Source: a bacterium (lineage in GTDB: Bacteria; JAUVQV01; DATDCY01). Taken from it: a stretch of 27,596 bases of DNA. Below are positions 1-7,216 of the stretch, in pieces. The DNA lies in NCBI GenBank assembly GCA_036524115.1, contig DATDCY010000018.1, forward strand, positions 1-27,596, in the 5' to 3' direction. The position numbers were made by a program, and so were the translations under genes. Under the pieces are notes generated by a model. That model ran no database searches. It was not told where the DNA came from and saw nothing but the letters and a program-made list of their open reading frames with translations. Position 1 is the stretch's first letter; each line of letters opens with the position of its first letter.

Positions 1-122
1 GGCGCGTCCTCCGCGGGCGGGGCCGGGGCGGCCGGCGCGGCGTGCGCGGCGTGCGCGGCGGCAATCGCCGGCAGCGCCATCAGGAGCGACAGGAGGATCT
101 TCCGCACCAGCAATGCCTTCAT
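1..122 (-). CDS. Exported protein, N-terminal fragment (runs off the window)
   Basis: An open frame on the minus strand begins with ATG at 122 and is still open at position 1, giving about 40 residues. The N-terminus reads MKALLVRKILLSLLMALPAI and continues into an Ala-rich stretch with AHAAHAAPAAP. This is a textbook Sec signal peptide: basic n-region, Leu-rich h-region and an Ala-rich cleavage area, followed by an Ala/Pro-rich linker. A purine-rich ribosome site (AAGGGAG on the minus strand, complement of about 130-136) lies just upstream. Too little is present to assign a family. The gene is divergent from glyQ and probably shares the 123-317 intergenic region for its promoter. Confidence 0.7.
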   Translation of the reverse strand, partial: MKALLVRKILLSLLMALPAIAAAHAAHAAPAAPAPPAEDA

Positions 123-239
123 CCGACGACTCCCTTCCCTCGGGCGGTTGGCGACGGCGGAACCTGAGCGGATCGCTCCGACTCTAGCAGCGGCGGGGCA
201 CGGCGCGCAAGCGGAAGGTGTGCGCATGCCGGCGTTTCC

Positions 240-271
240 TTGACGGAATCGGCTCGTTTCTGCTAGATAAT
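240..271 (+). promoter_or_regulatory. Candidate sigma-70-type promoter for glyQS
   Basis: TTGACG at 240-245 is followed after 18 bases by TAGATA at 264-269; an alternative -10, GATAAT, lies at 266-271. It is the only AT-rich patch in the 195-base divergent intergenic region and lies about 50 bases upstream of the glyQ start. The assignment is by motif only. Confidence 0.55.
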
Positions 272-317
272 TGCGTTCGACAAGCGCCACCGGTCTGCTG
301 AGAAAGGAGCCTCAACC

Positions 318-1220
318 GTGACCTTCCAGGACGTCATCATCGCCCTCGAACGCTACTGGGCCGAGCGGGGGTGCGTCATCCACCAGCCGTTCGACATCGA
401 GGTCGGCGCCGGGACCTTCCACCCGGCGACCTTCCTGAGGGCCCTCGGCCCCGAGCCGTGGAGCACCGCCTACGTGCAGCCCTCGCGGCGGCCGACCGAC
501 GGCCGCTACGGCGAGAACCCGAACCGCCTCCAGCACTACTACCAGTACCAGGTGCTGATCAAGCCCTCGCCGCTGGACATCCAGGAGCAGTACCTCGGCA
601 GCCTCTACGCGCTGGGGATCGACCCCAAGGTCCACGACATCCGCTTCGTGGAGGACGACTGGGAGTCCCCGACCCTCGGCGCCTGGGGCCTCGGCTGGGA
701 GGTCTGGCTCGACGGCATGGAGGTCACGCAGTTCACCTACTTCCAGCAGTGCGGCGGCATCGACTGCAAGCCGGTCGCGGTGGAGCTGACCTACGGCCTG
801 GAGCGCCTCGCGATGTACCTGCAGGGCGTCAACAACGTCTACGACCTGACCTGGGCCCCCGGCGTGCGCTACGGCGACGTCCACCACCGCCAGGAGGTCG
901 AGGGCTCGACCTACAACTTCACCGAGAGCGACCCGGAGATGCTCTTTGCGCTCTTTACGGCCTACGAGAAGGAGTGCCTCGCGCTCATCGAGAAGAAGCT
1001 CGTGCTGCCGGCCTACGAATACTGCCTCAAGTGCTCGCACGCCTTCAACCTGCTGGACGCCCGCGGCGCGATCAGCGTCACCGAGCGCACCGGCTACATC
1101 AAGCGGGTGCGGCGGCTGGCGCGCGTCAGCGCCGAGGGCTACCTGGCGCTGCGCGAGAGCCTCGGCTTCCCGCTGCTGACGCCGGTGGCCGAGCGCGCCC
1201 CCTTCATGGTGGTGAAGTAG
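318..1220 (+). CDS. glyQ: Glycine-tRNA ligase alpha subunit
   Basis: This is the catalytic alpha subunit of the bacterial alpha2-beta2 glycyl-tRNA synthetase, which activates glycine with ATP and charges tRNA-Gly in the cytoplasm. The 300-residue product matches the usual length of about 300. It carries the family's signature stretches: [18 protein letters not shown] at the N-terminus, [20 protein letters not shown] around residues 52-71, and the [10 protein letters not shown] and [14 protein letters not shown] segments of the class II core. The start is GTG at 318, chosen because AGAAAGGAG at 301-309 sits at good spacing and the protein begins exactly as in the family. Its stop at 1220 is two bases before the glyS start, so the two subunits are co-translated from one operon. 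Confidence 0.98.
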   Translation: MTFQDVIIALERYWAERGCVIHQPFDIEVGAGTFHPATFLRALGPEPWSTAYVQPSRRPTDGRYGENPNRLQHYYQYQVLIKPSPLDIQEQYLGSLYALGIDPKVHDIRFVEDDWESPTLGAWGLGWEVWLDGMEVTQFTYFQQCGGIDCKPVAVELTYGLERLAMYLQGVNNVYDLTWAPGVRYGDVHHRQEVEGSTYNFTESDPEMLFALFTAYEKECLALIEKKLVLPAYEYCLKCSHAFNLLDARGAISVTERTGYIKRVRRLARVSAEGYLALRESLGFPLLTPVAERAPFMVVK

Positions 1221-1222
1221 CC

Positions 1223-3298
1223 ATGGCGAAGACCATGGACCTGCTGCTGGAGATCGGCACCGAGGAGATCCCCGCGCGCTTCATCCCGCGCGCCCTCGAT
1301 GACCTCGCCGCCACCGCCCGCGCCGCCCTCGCGTCGAAGCGGCTCACGCACGGCAAGATCCGCACCTTCGGCACTCCGCGGCGCCTGACGCTGGCCGTCT
1401 CGCGGATCGTCGCGCGCCAGCCGGACCTCGAGCTGGAGGTCACCGGCCCGCCGAAGAAGGCCGCCTACGACGCGACCGGCGCGCTGACCAGGGCCGGGCA
1501 GGGCTTCGCGAAGGGCCAGGGCGTCGACGAGAAGGACCTCTACGTCAAGGAGACGCCCAAGGGCGAGTACCTGGCCGCGGTGCGCCGGGAGGCCGGCCGC
1601 GACGCCGCCGACATCCTCCGCGAGGAGGTCCCCGGTTGGATCACCGGCCTGCGCTTCCAGAAGTCGATGCGCTGGGGGAGCGGGGATCTGCGCTTCGTGC
1701 GCCCGCTGCACTGGGTTGTGGCGCTGCTCGGCGGCGAGGTGCTGGCGTTCGGGCTGGAGGGGCTGCAATCCGGCAACCGCTCGCGCGGCCACCGCTTCCT
1801 GGCGCCGAAGGAGTTCGCGGTGCGCGGGCTGGCCGACTACCTCGCCAAGACGCGCAAGGCCTTCGTCGTCGCCGACCCGGCCGAGCGCAAGGAGACCATC
1901 CGCGCGCAGGTGGCGGCGGCCGCCGCCGAGAAGGGCGGGCGCGCCGTGATCGACGAGGAGCTGCTCGAGCACGTGACGAACCTCGTCGAGTGGCCGGTCG
2001 CGGTCTGCGGCGGCTTCGAGCCGGAGTTCCTCGCGGTGCCCGCCGAAGTGCTCGTGACCGCGATGAAGTCGCACCAGAAGTACTTCACCGTCGTCGACGA
2101 CGCCGGCGCGCTGCTGCCCTGGTTCGTGACCGTGAGCAACATGCAGGCGCCCGACATGGGCACGATCCGCGCCGGCAACGAGCGGGTGCTGCGCGCCCGC
2201 CTCTCGGACGCGCGCTTCTTCTGGGAGTCGGACCTCAAGACCCCGCTGCGCGAGCGCGTGGCCGGCCTCGGGGCCGTCGTCTACCAGGAGAAGCTCGGCA
2301 GCTACCTCGAGAAGGTCGAGCGCATCAGGGAGCTGGCGCGCTTCCTCGCGCGCGAGACCGAGGGGCGCCGCGAGGAGGACGCCGAGCGCGCCGCCCACCT
2401 CTCGAAGGCCGACCTCGTCACCGGCATGGTCGGGGAGTTCCCCGAGCTGCAGGGCGTCATGGGCCGGCACTACGCGCTGGCCTCCGGCGAGAAGCCCGAG
2501 GTCGCGGACGCCCTGCTCGAGGCCTACCTGCCGCGCTTCGCCGGCGACGCGCTGCCCGCGAGCGAGCTGGGGGCGATCCTCTCGGTCGCCGACCGCATGG
2601 ACACCATCGCGGCGATCTTCGGCATCGGCATGGCGCCGACCGGCTCCGAGGACCCCTACGCGCTGCGCCGCCACACCCTGGCGGTGATCAACATCCTCGC
2701 CGAGCGCGCCTGGCCGGTGCACCTCAAGAGCATCGTCGAGCTGGCGATCGCCACGCTGACCGGCAAGATCACCCGCCCGGCCGAGGCGCTGCGCGCCGAG
2801 GTCCTGGAGTTCTTCCGCGGGCGCCTCGAGAACATGTACGCCGGCGTCGGCGCCCCCGTGGACATCGTGCGCGCCGTGCTCGCCGCCGGTTTCGACCGCA
2901 TCCCCGAGGTCGGCAAGCGCATCGCCGCCCTCAACGCCCTGCGCGCCGAGGCGGACTTCGCCGCGCTCGCCGTGACCTTCAAGCGCGTCGGCAACATCGT
3001 CCCGGCGGGCTTCGCCGGCGAGATCGACCAGGCGCTGTGCGCGGAGGCGGCCGAGCGCGAGCTGGCGGGGGCGCTGGGCGCCATCCGCGCCGACGTCGAC
3101 GCCGCCGTCCGGGAGCGCGACTACCTCAAGGCCCTGCGCCAGATCGCCGGCCTGCGCCCGGTCGTCGACGGCTTCTTCGACGCGGTCATGGTCATGGCCG
3201 AGGACGAGAAGGTGCGCGCCAACCGCCTCGCGCTGCTCGCCGCCGTCCAGCGCCTCTTCGCCGACATCGCGGACTTCCGGCAGATAGCCGCAGGCTGA
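1223..3298 (+). CDS. glyS: Glycine-tRNA ligase beta subunit
   Basis: This is the beta subunit of the heterotetrameric glycyl-tRNA synthetase, responsible for tRNA recognition. The 691-residue length agrees with the usual figure of about 690. The N-terminus MAKTMDLLLEIGTEEIPARF is diagnostic. Other family stretches are RFQKSMRWGSGDLRFVRPLHW, MKSHQKYFTVVDDAGALLPW, and a C-terminal anticodon-binding-like region (FKRVGNIVPAGF). The ATG at 1223 follows the glyQ stop by two bases. A GC-rich hairpin 13 bases after the stop probably ends the operon. No irregularity is seen. Downstream lies the left edge of the integron array, so glyS marks the chromosomal flank. Confidence 0.98.
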   Translation: MAKTMDLLLEIGTEEIPARFIPRALDDLAATARAALASKRLTHGKIRTFGTPRRLTLAVSRIVARQPDLELEVTGPPKKAAYDATGALTRAGQGFAKGQGVDEKDLYVKETPKGEYLAAVRREAGRDAADILREEVPGWITGLRFQKSMRWGSGDLRFVRPLHWVVALLGGEVLAFGLEGLQSGNRSRGHRFLAPKEFAVRGLADYLAKTRKAFVVADPAERKETIRAQVAAAAAEKGGRAVIDEELLEHVTNLVEWPVAVCGGFEPEFLAVPAEVLVTAMKSHQKYFTVVDDAGALLPWFVTVSNMQAPDMGTIRAGNERVLRARLSDARFFWESDLKTPLRERVAGLGAVVYQEKLGSYLEKVERIRELARFLARETEGRREEDAERAAHLSKADLVTGMVGEFPELQGVMGRHYALASGEKPEVADALLEAYLPRFAGDALPASELGAILSVADRMDTIAAIFGIGMAPTGSEDPYALRRHTLAVINILAERAWPVHLKSIVELAIATLTGKITRPAEALRAEVLEFFRGRLENMYAGVGAPVDIVRAVLAAGFDRIPEVGKRIAALNALRAEADFAALAVTFKRVGNIVPAGFAGEIDQALCAEAAERELAGALGAIRADVDAAVRERDYLKALRQIAGLRPVVDGFFDAVMVMAEDEKVRANRLALLAAVQRLFADIADFRQIAAG

Positions 3299-3310
3299 TC
3301 CCATGCCTCC

Positions 3311-3352
3311 CCACCGCTGCGCGGCCGTTCGGCAACGGCGGCCGCGCGGTGG
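3311..3352 (+). terminator. GC-rich hairpin after glyS, probable terminator
   Basis: GCGCGGCCG at 3319-3327 pairs perfectly with CGGCCGCGC at 3339-3347 around an 11-base loop. The helix can be extended by CCACC (3311-3315) with GGTGG (3348-3352) across a 3-base bulge. There is no T-tract, so intrinsic termination is uncertain. Its position directly after the glyS stop supports a transcript-end role. Confidence 0.5.
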
Positions 3353-3400
3353 GCGGGGGAGGGGTGTGTCCGCTGACGCCGTGATAGCCGGTAGCGGTCA

Positions 3401-3501
3401 CGACTGGGAAAAGCCGCAACCACCCCGACTGGATATTGCCGCTGCAGCCTATCACCCGATTTTCGGTGCTAGGCCGCGACGGTCCCGACTGGGAATAACC
3501 G
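3401..3501 (+). repeat. Three degenerate 16-base repeats upstream of the cassette array
   Basis: Copies of a CGACTGG-A-A--CCG pattern lie at 3401-3416, 3426-3441 and 3486-3501. Copies 1 and 3 share CGACTGGGAA as the unpaired centre of small inverted repeats whose arms differ in a compensatory way: GCGG/CCGC around copy 1 and ACGGT/ACCGT around copy 3. Copy 2 lacks clear arms. They lie between the glyS hairpin and the first cassette, where attI is expected in an integron. Whether they belong to an attI site, a protein-binding array or an unrelated repeat family cannot be told from one locus. No gene is visible between 3299 and 3546. Confidence 0.5.
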
Positions 3502-3546
3502 TCACTGCCTAATCAACTGTTTCTGCGTAAAAGAAAATAGGACGAC

Positions 3547-4137
3547 ATGATCATTCTCATTTCGGGGTTGGCGGGCAGTGGTAAAACCAACACCAGCTAT
3601 GCACTCATGTCCAATGGATCTTGTCCGCGAATCGTCTTCTACGAAACGGATCTGTTCACGGGCAGGATCCCATTTGACTGGACCAACAAGAATGACATCG
3701 AAGGAATCTACCAAAGAGCGGGTCTACTGGTGGCCAATGACATGGCTCGGGGCGATAGCTCGTTCATTCTCACCCTCAGCATTCCAATGCTTCGGCATTT
3801 CACTGAGTTCCGGCCGTATCTTCGAACTGCTGGCCCCTTGTTCTTATTCTGCCTCCGTTGTGACAAACACGAAGTCCTAAGAAGGATTCATGAGCGGAAC
3901 AGACACCCACAGCAACGCCAACTCGAGCTCGATTCCATAGACAGCGACTATGAGTACCTGAACCGTTTCGCCACCCCACACGAATTCGTCTTCCACATAG
4001 ACAATGCAAGTATCTCTGAAAAGCAGGTTGCGGGGCAGATTGCTGGAGAAATCGCAAAGCACGCAGAACCAGGCGTTGTAGCCGACGGATCACGCTTGCA
4101 TTTCGGCCCTTGGAGTGTTGAAGCTGAAGCGAATTGA
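3547..4137 (+). CDS. Cassette 1: P-loop kinase-like protein with attC-encoded tail
   Basis: The 196-residue product begins MIILISGLAGSGKT, with a Walker A P-loop GLAGSGKT at residues 7-14. FYETDLF with Asp35 follows and could be the substrate/Mg site, and an Arg-rich LID-like stretch (LRRIHERNRHPQQR) lies at about 111-124. The layout resembles small nucleotide or metabolite kinases (adenylylsulfate kinase, gluconate kinase, AAA_33) and is near the zeta-toxin/phosphotransferase type; the substrate is unknown. The first ATG is preceded by TAGGA (3538-3542). The reading frame enters attC1, so about the last 23 residues (from EPGVVADGSRLHFGP) are translated attC sequence and unlikely to be part of the fold. 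Composition is far less GC-rich than glyS. Confidence 0.8.
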   Translation: MIILISGLAGSGKTNTSYALMSNGSCPRIVFYETDLFTGRIPFDWTNKNDIEGIYQRAGLLVANDMARGDSSFILTLSIPMLRHFTEFRPYLRTAGPLFLFCLRCDKHEVLRRIHERNRHPQQRQLELDSIDSDYEYLNRFATPHEFVFHIDNASISEKQVAGQIAGEIAKHAEPGVVADGSRLHFGPWSVEAEAN

Positions 4138-4190
4138 AACGTTCTGGTCCGGGCCGGCAAGCGCGCCCGCGGCTAAACGCTACGTTGGAC
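4063..4190 (+). repeat. attC site 1 (long subfamily, 128 bp)
   Basis: R'' is GCAGAAC at 4063-4069 and R' is GTTGGAC at 4184-4190. The L'' arm contains GCGTTGTAGCCG and the L' arm CGGCTAAACGC, which pair except for one extra G in L'', the extrahelical base. The interior has CGCTTGC and CGGCCC on the left complementary to GGGCCG and GCAAGCG on the right. The site contains the 3' end of cassette 1's ORF. Confidence 0.93.
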
Positions 4191-4200
4191 GAGAAAAGCC

Positions 4201-4944
4201 ATGCTAGAGCTGAGCACCAGGCAAGAGGGCATCGGTGAACTGCTCTTCCTTCTCCATATCGGTTCGGCAGTATTCTGCGGCTGGATTGCACGTCGCAAGC
4301 ATCGCTCATTCTTTGGGTTCTTCCTTATCTCCTTGTTGCTGACGCCACTTGCTGGAATCTTGGCCGCGCTCCTGGCCAAGCCAGGGCAGGCGCGTTCGGA
4401 GGCGAGTCCTATGGTCTCTTCGAGAGCGCCAGACACAGGAACTGTCGAACCACCTCCAGTATTCGAGTACGAGATTCCCACTAGTGACATGAAGTACGTG
4501 GTCGGTTACCAGAACCTTGGCGAATTCAAGATGGGTTGCGACGGGTATGGATTTGCTATCATGGACCGCGACCGCAACGTGCTTGTGGATGCGTTCGCCT
4601 CCGTCAGATTCAATGTCAATGTCCCCCGACCGAATATGGAACTCTTCAAGTACGACGATGACATTGAGGTCTTCTTGATGCTGGGGAACTACATGAGCGA
4701 AGAAGTGTTCATCAAGCCGGCGCGGAAGCTGATTTGTCCCTACAAGGTAGCGACGGACGGACTTGGAGAGAAGGTCATCTTCGGGTCGCAGGAAGAGCAC
4801 TACCGGTTCCTGGGCGGGCATGTCTATCTCCAGGTGCCCTGGATACACAACGATAGTTATCGGAGCATTATGAAGGTCTACTATGCCCTGAGGCACAAGC
4901 AGGTCGCGGAGCTAAGAAAGGCTCTGCCCAACCAGGCGTTGTAG
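4201..4944 (+). CDS. Cassette 2: membrane-anchored protein of unknown function
   Basis: The 247-residue product is not recognised. Two hydrophobic segments occupy about residues 12-30 (ELLFLLHIGSAVFCGWI) and 36-58 (SFFGFFLISLLLTPLAGILA). They are joined by a short basic loop (ARRKHR), then a Ser/Pro-rich linker and a soluble domain of about 160 residues rich in Tyr, Val and Asp. This predicts a double-spanning anchor with a soluble domain on one side. The ATG at 4201 lies ten bases after the cassette core site, with only a weak purine stretch (GAGAAAAG) before it. The last four residues, NQAL, and the TAG stop are supplied by attC2. No catalytic motif is evident. Confidence 0.75.
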   Translation: MLELSTRQEGIGELLFLLHIGSAVFCGWIARRKHRSFFGFFLISLLLTPLAGILAALLAKPGQARSEASPMVSSRAPDTGTVEPPPVFEYEIPTSDMKYVVGYQNLGEFKMGCDGYGFAIMDRDRNVLVDAFASVRFNVNVPRPNMELFKYDDDIEVFLMLGNYMSEEVFIKPARKLICPYKVATDGLGEKVIFGSQEEHYRFLGGHVYLQVPWIHNDSYRSIMKVYYALRHKQVAELRKALPNQAL

Positions 4945-5052
4945 CCGACGGATCACGCTTGCATTTCGGCCCTTTGAAGCTGAGGTGAAGGCAATGTGCA
5001 ATGTTCCAGGGCGGGCCGGCAAGCGCGCCCGCGGCTAAACGCAATGTTGAGC
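4926..5052 (+). repeat. attC site 2 (long subfamily, 127 bp)
   Basis: R'' is GCCCAAC at 4926-4932 and R' is GTTGAGC at 5046-5052. L''/L' arms have the same form as attC1, including the extra G. The interior right arm GGGCCGGCAAGCGCGCCCGC is nearly identical to that of attC1 and attC5, while the terminal loop differs. It provides the last codons and stop of cassette 2's ORF. Confidence 0.93.
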
Positions 5053-5120
5053 AGAATGTGGGACTCGGGCCGTTCGGTCTAATTGGGGCCTTGAAAGAAC
5101 TGCCTATGGGCGGCCGTGCC

Positions 5121-5150
5121 TTGTGGCGGCGAGTTCGACTTTGCTAGTAT
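5121..5150 (+). promoter_or_regulatory. Weak candidate promoter inside cassette 3
   Basis: TTGTGG at 5121-5126 and TAGTAT at 5145-5150 are separated by 18 bases and lie about 40 bases before the cassette 3 start codon. Cassette 3 is unusual in having some 135 bases between its core site and its ORF, leaving room for its own promoter. The match is moderate. Confidence 0.3.
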
Positions 5151-5188
5151 CCGAGCACCACGGTGGGGATGGGGAGGAGGGGGACGTC

Positions 5189-6289
5189 ATGGGCGAGGTC
5201 CAGACACAAGGAACCCCGAGCCCCACGCCGCCTCGCCTCGAGGCTCAAATCCAGGCGCTGTCGCTCACCTTCTACGAGCGTTTCCTGGACGCCTTTCGGA
5301 TGCCGTATCCTCTGGGAAGCATCGCCTTCGGCGGAGCGTTCCTGCTCGTGCACGTGATCGTGGCTCGGCGCTACGGGGTTTCCGTCTGGGCCGACCGCTC
5401 CGTCTTCCTCGGTCCGCTCATCGCGCTCTACCTGACGGTGGTCGTCTCCGCGACACGCAGCCTGCGCTCGTTTCTGGCGCGGCTCGCGGAACTCGCCGGC
5501 GAAGGGAGCACCATCTCCGCGTTCACCCAGCAGCCGTCCCTGAAGTTGATCTCCAACACAAAGAATGTCGCAGCATGCGGGATCCTGGCCGGCACGGTTT
5601 GCGCTGCGATTGGGGTGGCATACGGGCACTGGTACCAGCACGGGCCGCTGAAAATCTCCCTCTTCGTGCAGCACGTCGTCTACGGCGGGATTGGCGGGAT
5701 CGGCGGCTGGGGGATCTGGTTGGTCACCCGGTTCGTTCGTAGCCTGGACGAAAGCTTCCGCACGCGCCTCAACTACTTTTCGCCGGACAACTGCGGCGGC
5801 ACTGGGCTTATCGGCGGCCTGCTCTTCCGCTTCGCGATGTACTGTCTGCTCATGGCGTTTCTTACCGGAGCGTACATCTGGTCCTCACCCTGGACGCACC
5901 GGGGCCAGGCCCCGCTGGTGGAGGCCCTAGCCGCCGGGGTTGTGGGGGGACAGGTGCTGGCGTCGGTGATTGTCTTCGCCTATCCGGTTCTGCGCCTACA
6001 CGGCTTCCTCGCGGACTACAAGCGGGAGAAGCATGAGGAGATCCGGCGCTCGCTGCGGCGCCTGGCGGAGCGACTCCAGGAAATCGAGCCTACCATCCCG
6101 GACGGCAGGGTTCAGCTCGAGGCGGTGGTCGGGGCATACCGGCAGCACCAGGAGCACGAGAAGCTGTTGCTGCAGATGAACACTTGGCCCTACGACGTCC
6201 GTCTGCGGCTGGCCTTTTTCGGCTCCCTGATCTCCCCGGTACCGGTTTCGGCCCTCGCCGAGACGATCCGCCCCTACCTGCGCTTTTGA
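5189..6289 (+). CDS. Cassette 3: polytopic membrane protein of unknown function
   Basis: The 366-residue product is not recognised. About six hydrophobic segments are visible, near residues 42-60, 70-90, 127-147, 155-180, 205-230 and 245-270. The fourth is Gly-rich (YGGIGGIGGWGIW). A charged C-terminal tail of about 90 residues with helical, coiled-coil-like character follows (KREKHEEIRRSLRRLAERLQ). ATG 5189 was chosen because GGGGAGGAGGGGG precedes it; an upstream in-frame GTG at 5123 lacks such a site. The gene is GC-rich like the host, unlike most other cassettes, so its source may be a high-GC genome. It could be a channel or signalling membrane protein, but no motif decides this. Confidence 0.8.
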   Translation: MGEVQTQGTPSPTPPRLEAQIQALSLTFYERFLDAFRMPYPLGSIAFGGAFLLVHVIVARRYGVSVWADRSVFLGPLIALYLTVVVSATRSLRSFLARLAELAGEGSTISAFTQQPSLKLISNTKNVAACGILAGTVCAAIGVAYGHWYQHGPLKISLFVQHVVYGGIGGIGGWGIWLVTRFVRSLDESFRTRLNYFSPDNCGGTGLIGGLLFRFAMYCLLMAFLTGAYIWSSPWTHRGQAPLVEALAAGVVGGQVLASVIVFAYPVLRLHGFLADYKREKHEEIRRSLRRLAERLQEIEPTIPDGRVQLEAVVGAYRQHQEHEKLLLQMNTWPYDVRLRLAFFGSLISPVPVSALAETIRPYLRF

Positions 6290-6293
6290 GGCC

Positions 6294-6316
6294 GGTTGGG
6301 CGGCTACTGCCCGACC
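6294..6316 (+). terminator. Hairpin after the cassette 3 ORF
   Basis: GGTTGGGC at 6294-6301 pairs with GCCCGACC at 6309-6316 (seven Watson-Crick pairs plus one G-U) around a 7-base loop, starting four bases after the stop codon. No T-run follows. The rest of 6317-6392, between this hairpin and attC3, holds nothing recognisable. Confidence 0.35.
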
Positions 6317-6392
6317 GCGTTGGGAAGAGAACCGGAGGCTCAAGGTGACGGTGGCAGACCTCTCCCTGGGCACTATTTCCGTACAAATGATT

Positions 6393-6484
6393 GCTCAACC
6401 AGGCGTTGTAGCCGACGGTCTGTCACGGTCTGTGCGGGGCACAGCCCGCGCCATCCCGTCCCGCGGCTAAACGCTACGTTAGCC
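6393..6484 (+). repeat. attC site 3 (short subfamily, 92 bp)
   Basis: R'' is GCTCAAC at 6393-6399, the exact reverse complement of the GTTGAGC that opens cassette 3. R' is GTTAGCC at 6478-6484. The outer arms equal those of attC1, but the interior is a different sequence containing a hairpin, CTGTGC-GGG-GCACAG, and GCGCCATCCCG, shared only with attC6. Confidence 0.93.
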
Positions 6485-6496
6485 TGAAGAAAGAAG

Positions 6497-6530
6497 TTGA
6501 AAATCATCACGGTATGACGTATTGTAATAC
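6497..6530 (+). promoter_or_regulatory. Promoter with overlapping palindromic operator of the toxin-antitoxin cassette
   Basis: TTGAAA at 6497-6502 and TATTGT at 6520-6525 are 17 bases apart, a good sigma-70-type match. A palindrome GTATT-GT-AATAC at 6519-6530 covers the -10 element, and a wider inverted repeat GGTAT...ATACC spans 6511-6531. Ribbon-helix-helix antitoxins usually bind such palindromes to repress their own operon, so autoregulation is likely. A strong ribosome site, GGAGGTGAT (6532-6540), follows before the ATG at 6546. Confidence 0.6.
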
Positions 6531-6545
6531 CGGAGGTGATGACCA

Positions 6546-6788
6546 ATGAGCACCGCGAAGATCGCAATCACAATCGAAGAGGATCTCCTCGGAAAGCTTG
6601 ATCGCCTTGTCTCATCCAAAGTCTTCCCGAATAGAAGCAAGGCAATCCAAGAAGCGATCCAAGAGAAGCTCTCCAGGGTCAACAAGAGCCGGCTCGCCCG
6701 TGAATGTGCCAAGCTCGATCCGAAGTTCGAGAAGGCGCTCGCCGAAGAGGGCATTTCACAGGACATGAGCGAATGGCCCGAATACTGA
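6546..6788 (+). CDS. Cassette 4a: ribbon-helix-helix (MazE-like) antitoxin
   Basis: The 80-residue product begins with a ribbon-helix-helix DNA-binding domain. [18 protein letters not shown] forms the strand and first helix, and the turn and second helix are in [16 protein letters not shown], up to about residue 44. The C-terminal half is acidic and ends in DMSEWPEY, typical of the unfolded toxin-neutralising tail of MazE-type antitoxins. It should bind and inhibit the downstream MazF-like toxin and repress their shared promoter through the palindrome at 6519-6530. The ATG has an excellent ribosome site. Its 3' end overlaps the toxin gene by 16 bases, indicating coupled translation with the antitoxin made first. 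Confidence 0.9.
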   Translation: MSTAKIAITIEEDLLGKLDRLVSSKVFPNRSKAIQEAIQEKLSRVNKSRLARECAKLDPKFEKALAEEGISQDMSEWPEY

Positions 6789-7108
6789 GAGGCGAGGTCT
6801 ACTGGGCTAATCTGGATCCGACCAAGGGGCACGAACAATCAGGCCAAAGACCAGTTCTCATACTGAGTCAGGATGTCTTCAACGAGCGTTCGGGGGTCGT
6901 CATTGCGGTGGCCCTGACAAGCCAGCCCCAAAGTGCCGGTTTCCCGCTTACGTTCGAGTTAACCTCAACGGGTCTACCTAAGCGTTCCTGGGTCAAGATC
7001 GGTCAGATCCGTACGCTGTCCGTTGAACGTATAGGCAAGCGCATTGCCAGGGTGTCGCCAGAAGAGATCGATCAGATCATCGAGGGCCTGAATGAAATCA
7101 TCGGCTAA
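6773..7108 (+). CDS. Cassette 4b: MazF/PemK-type endoribonuclease toxin
   Basis: The 111-residue product has the MazF/PemK fold signature. [20 protein letters not shown] near the N-terminus carries the conserved loop and basic residues. [24 protein letters not shown] and [17 protein letters not shown] follow, with the K-x-x-Q-x-R-x-x-S pattern of the active-site region. Members cleave mRNA at short sequences and arrest growth when free of antitoxin. The start ATG 6773 lies within the antitoxin gene (16-base overlap); an in-frame extension further upstream would read shadow sequence. The TAA stop lies inside the R'' core of attC4 (GGCTAAC), so the gene runs exactly to the recombination site. 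Such modules are known to stabilise cassette arrays. Confidence 0.93.
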   Translation: MARILRGEVYWANLDPTKGHEQSGQRPVLILSQDVFNERSGVVIAVALTSQPQSAGFPLTFELTSTGLPKRSWVKIGQIRTLSVERIGKRIARVSPEEIDQIIEGLNEIIG

Positions 7109-7216
7109 CGAGGCGTTGTAGCTGATCACGCCTGCATTTCGGCCCTTTGAAGGTGCAAGGGCAACAACGCCAATACGGGCCGGCAAGCGCGCCCACAGCT
7201 AAACGCTACGTTGGGC
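7103..7216 (+). repeat. attC site 4 (114 bp, long-type arms with a shorter loop)
   Basis: R'' is GGCTAAC at 7103-7109, complementary to the GTTAGCC that opens cassette 4. R' is GTTGGGC at 7210-7216. L'' reads GCGTTGTAGCTG and L' CAGCTAAACGC: relative to attC1, a C-to-T change on the left is matched by G-to-A on the right, preserving the pair. The extrahelical G is kept. Confidence 0.92.

Noticed and set aside
1139-3304. Long open frame on the minus strand across glyS
   Set aside because: It lies entirely antisense to glyS, has low-complexity Gly/Ala/Arg/Asp-rich content and no family signature. Such frames are expected opposite GC-rich genes. The same applies to long minus-strand frames at 15484-17376, 17166-19055 and 19603-22200.
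6295-6301. GTTGGGC that looks like an attC R' core just after the cassette 3 ORF
   Set aside because: No CGGCTAAACG-type arm precedes it and no R''/L'' half pairs with it. It is better explained as the left arm of a hairpin.
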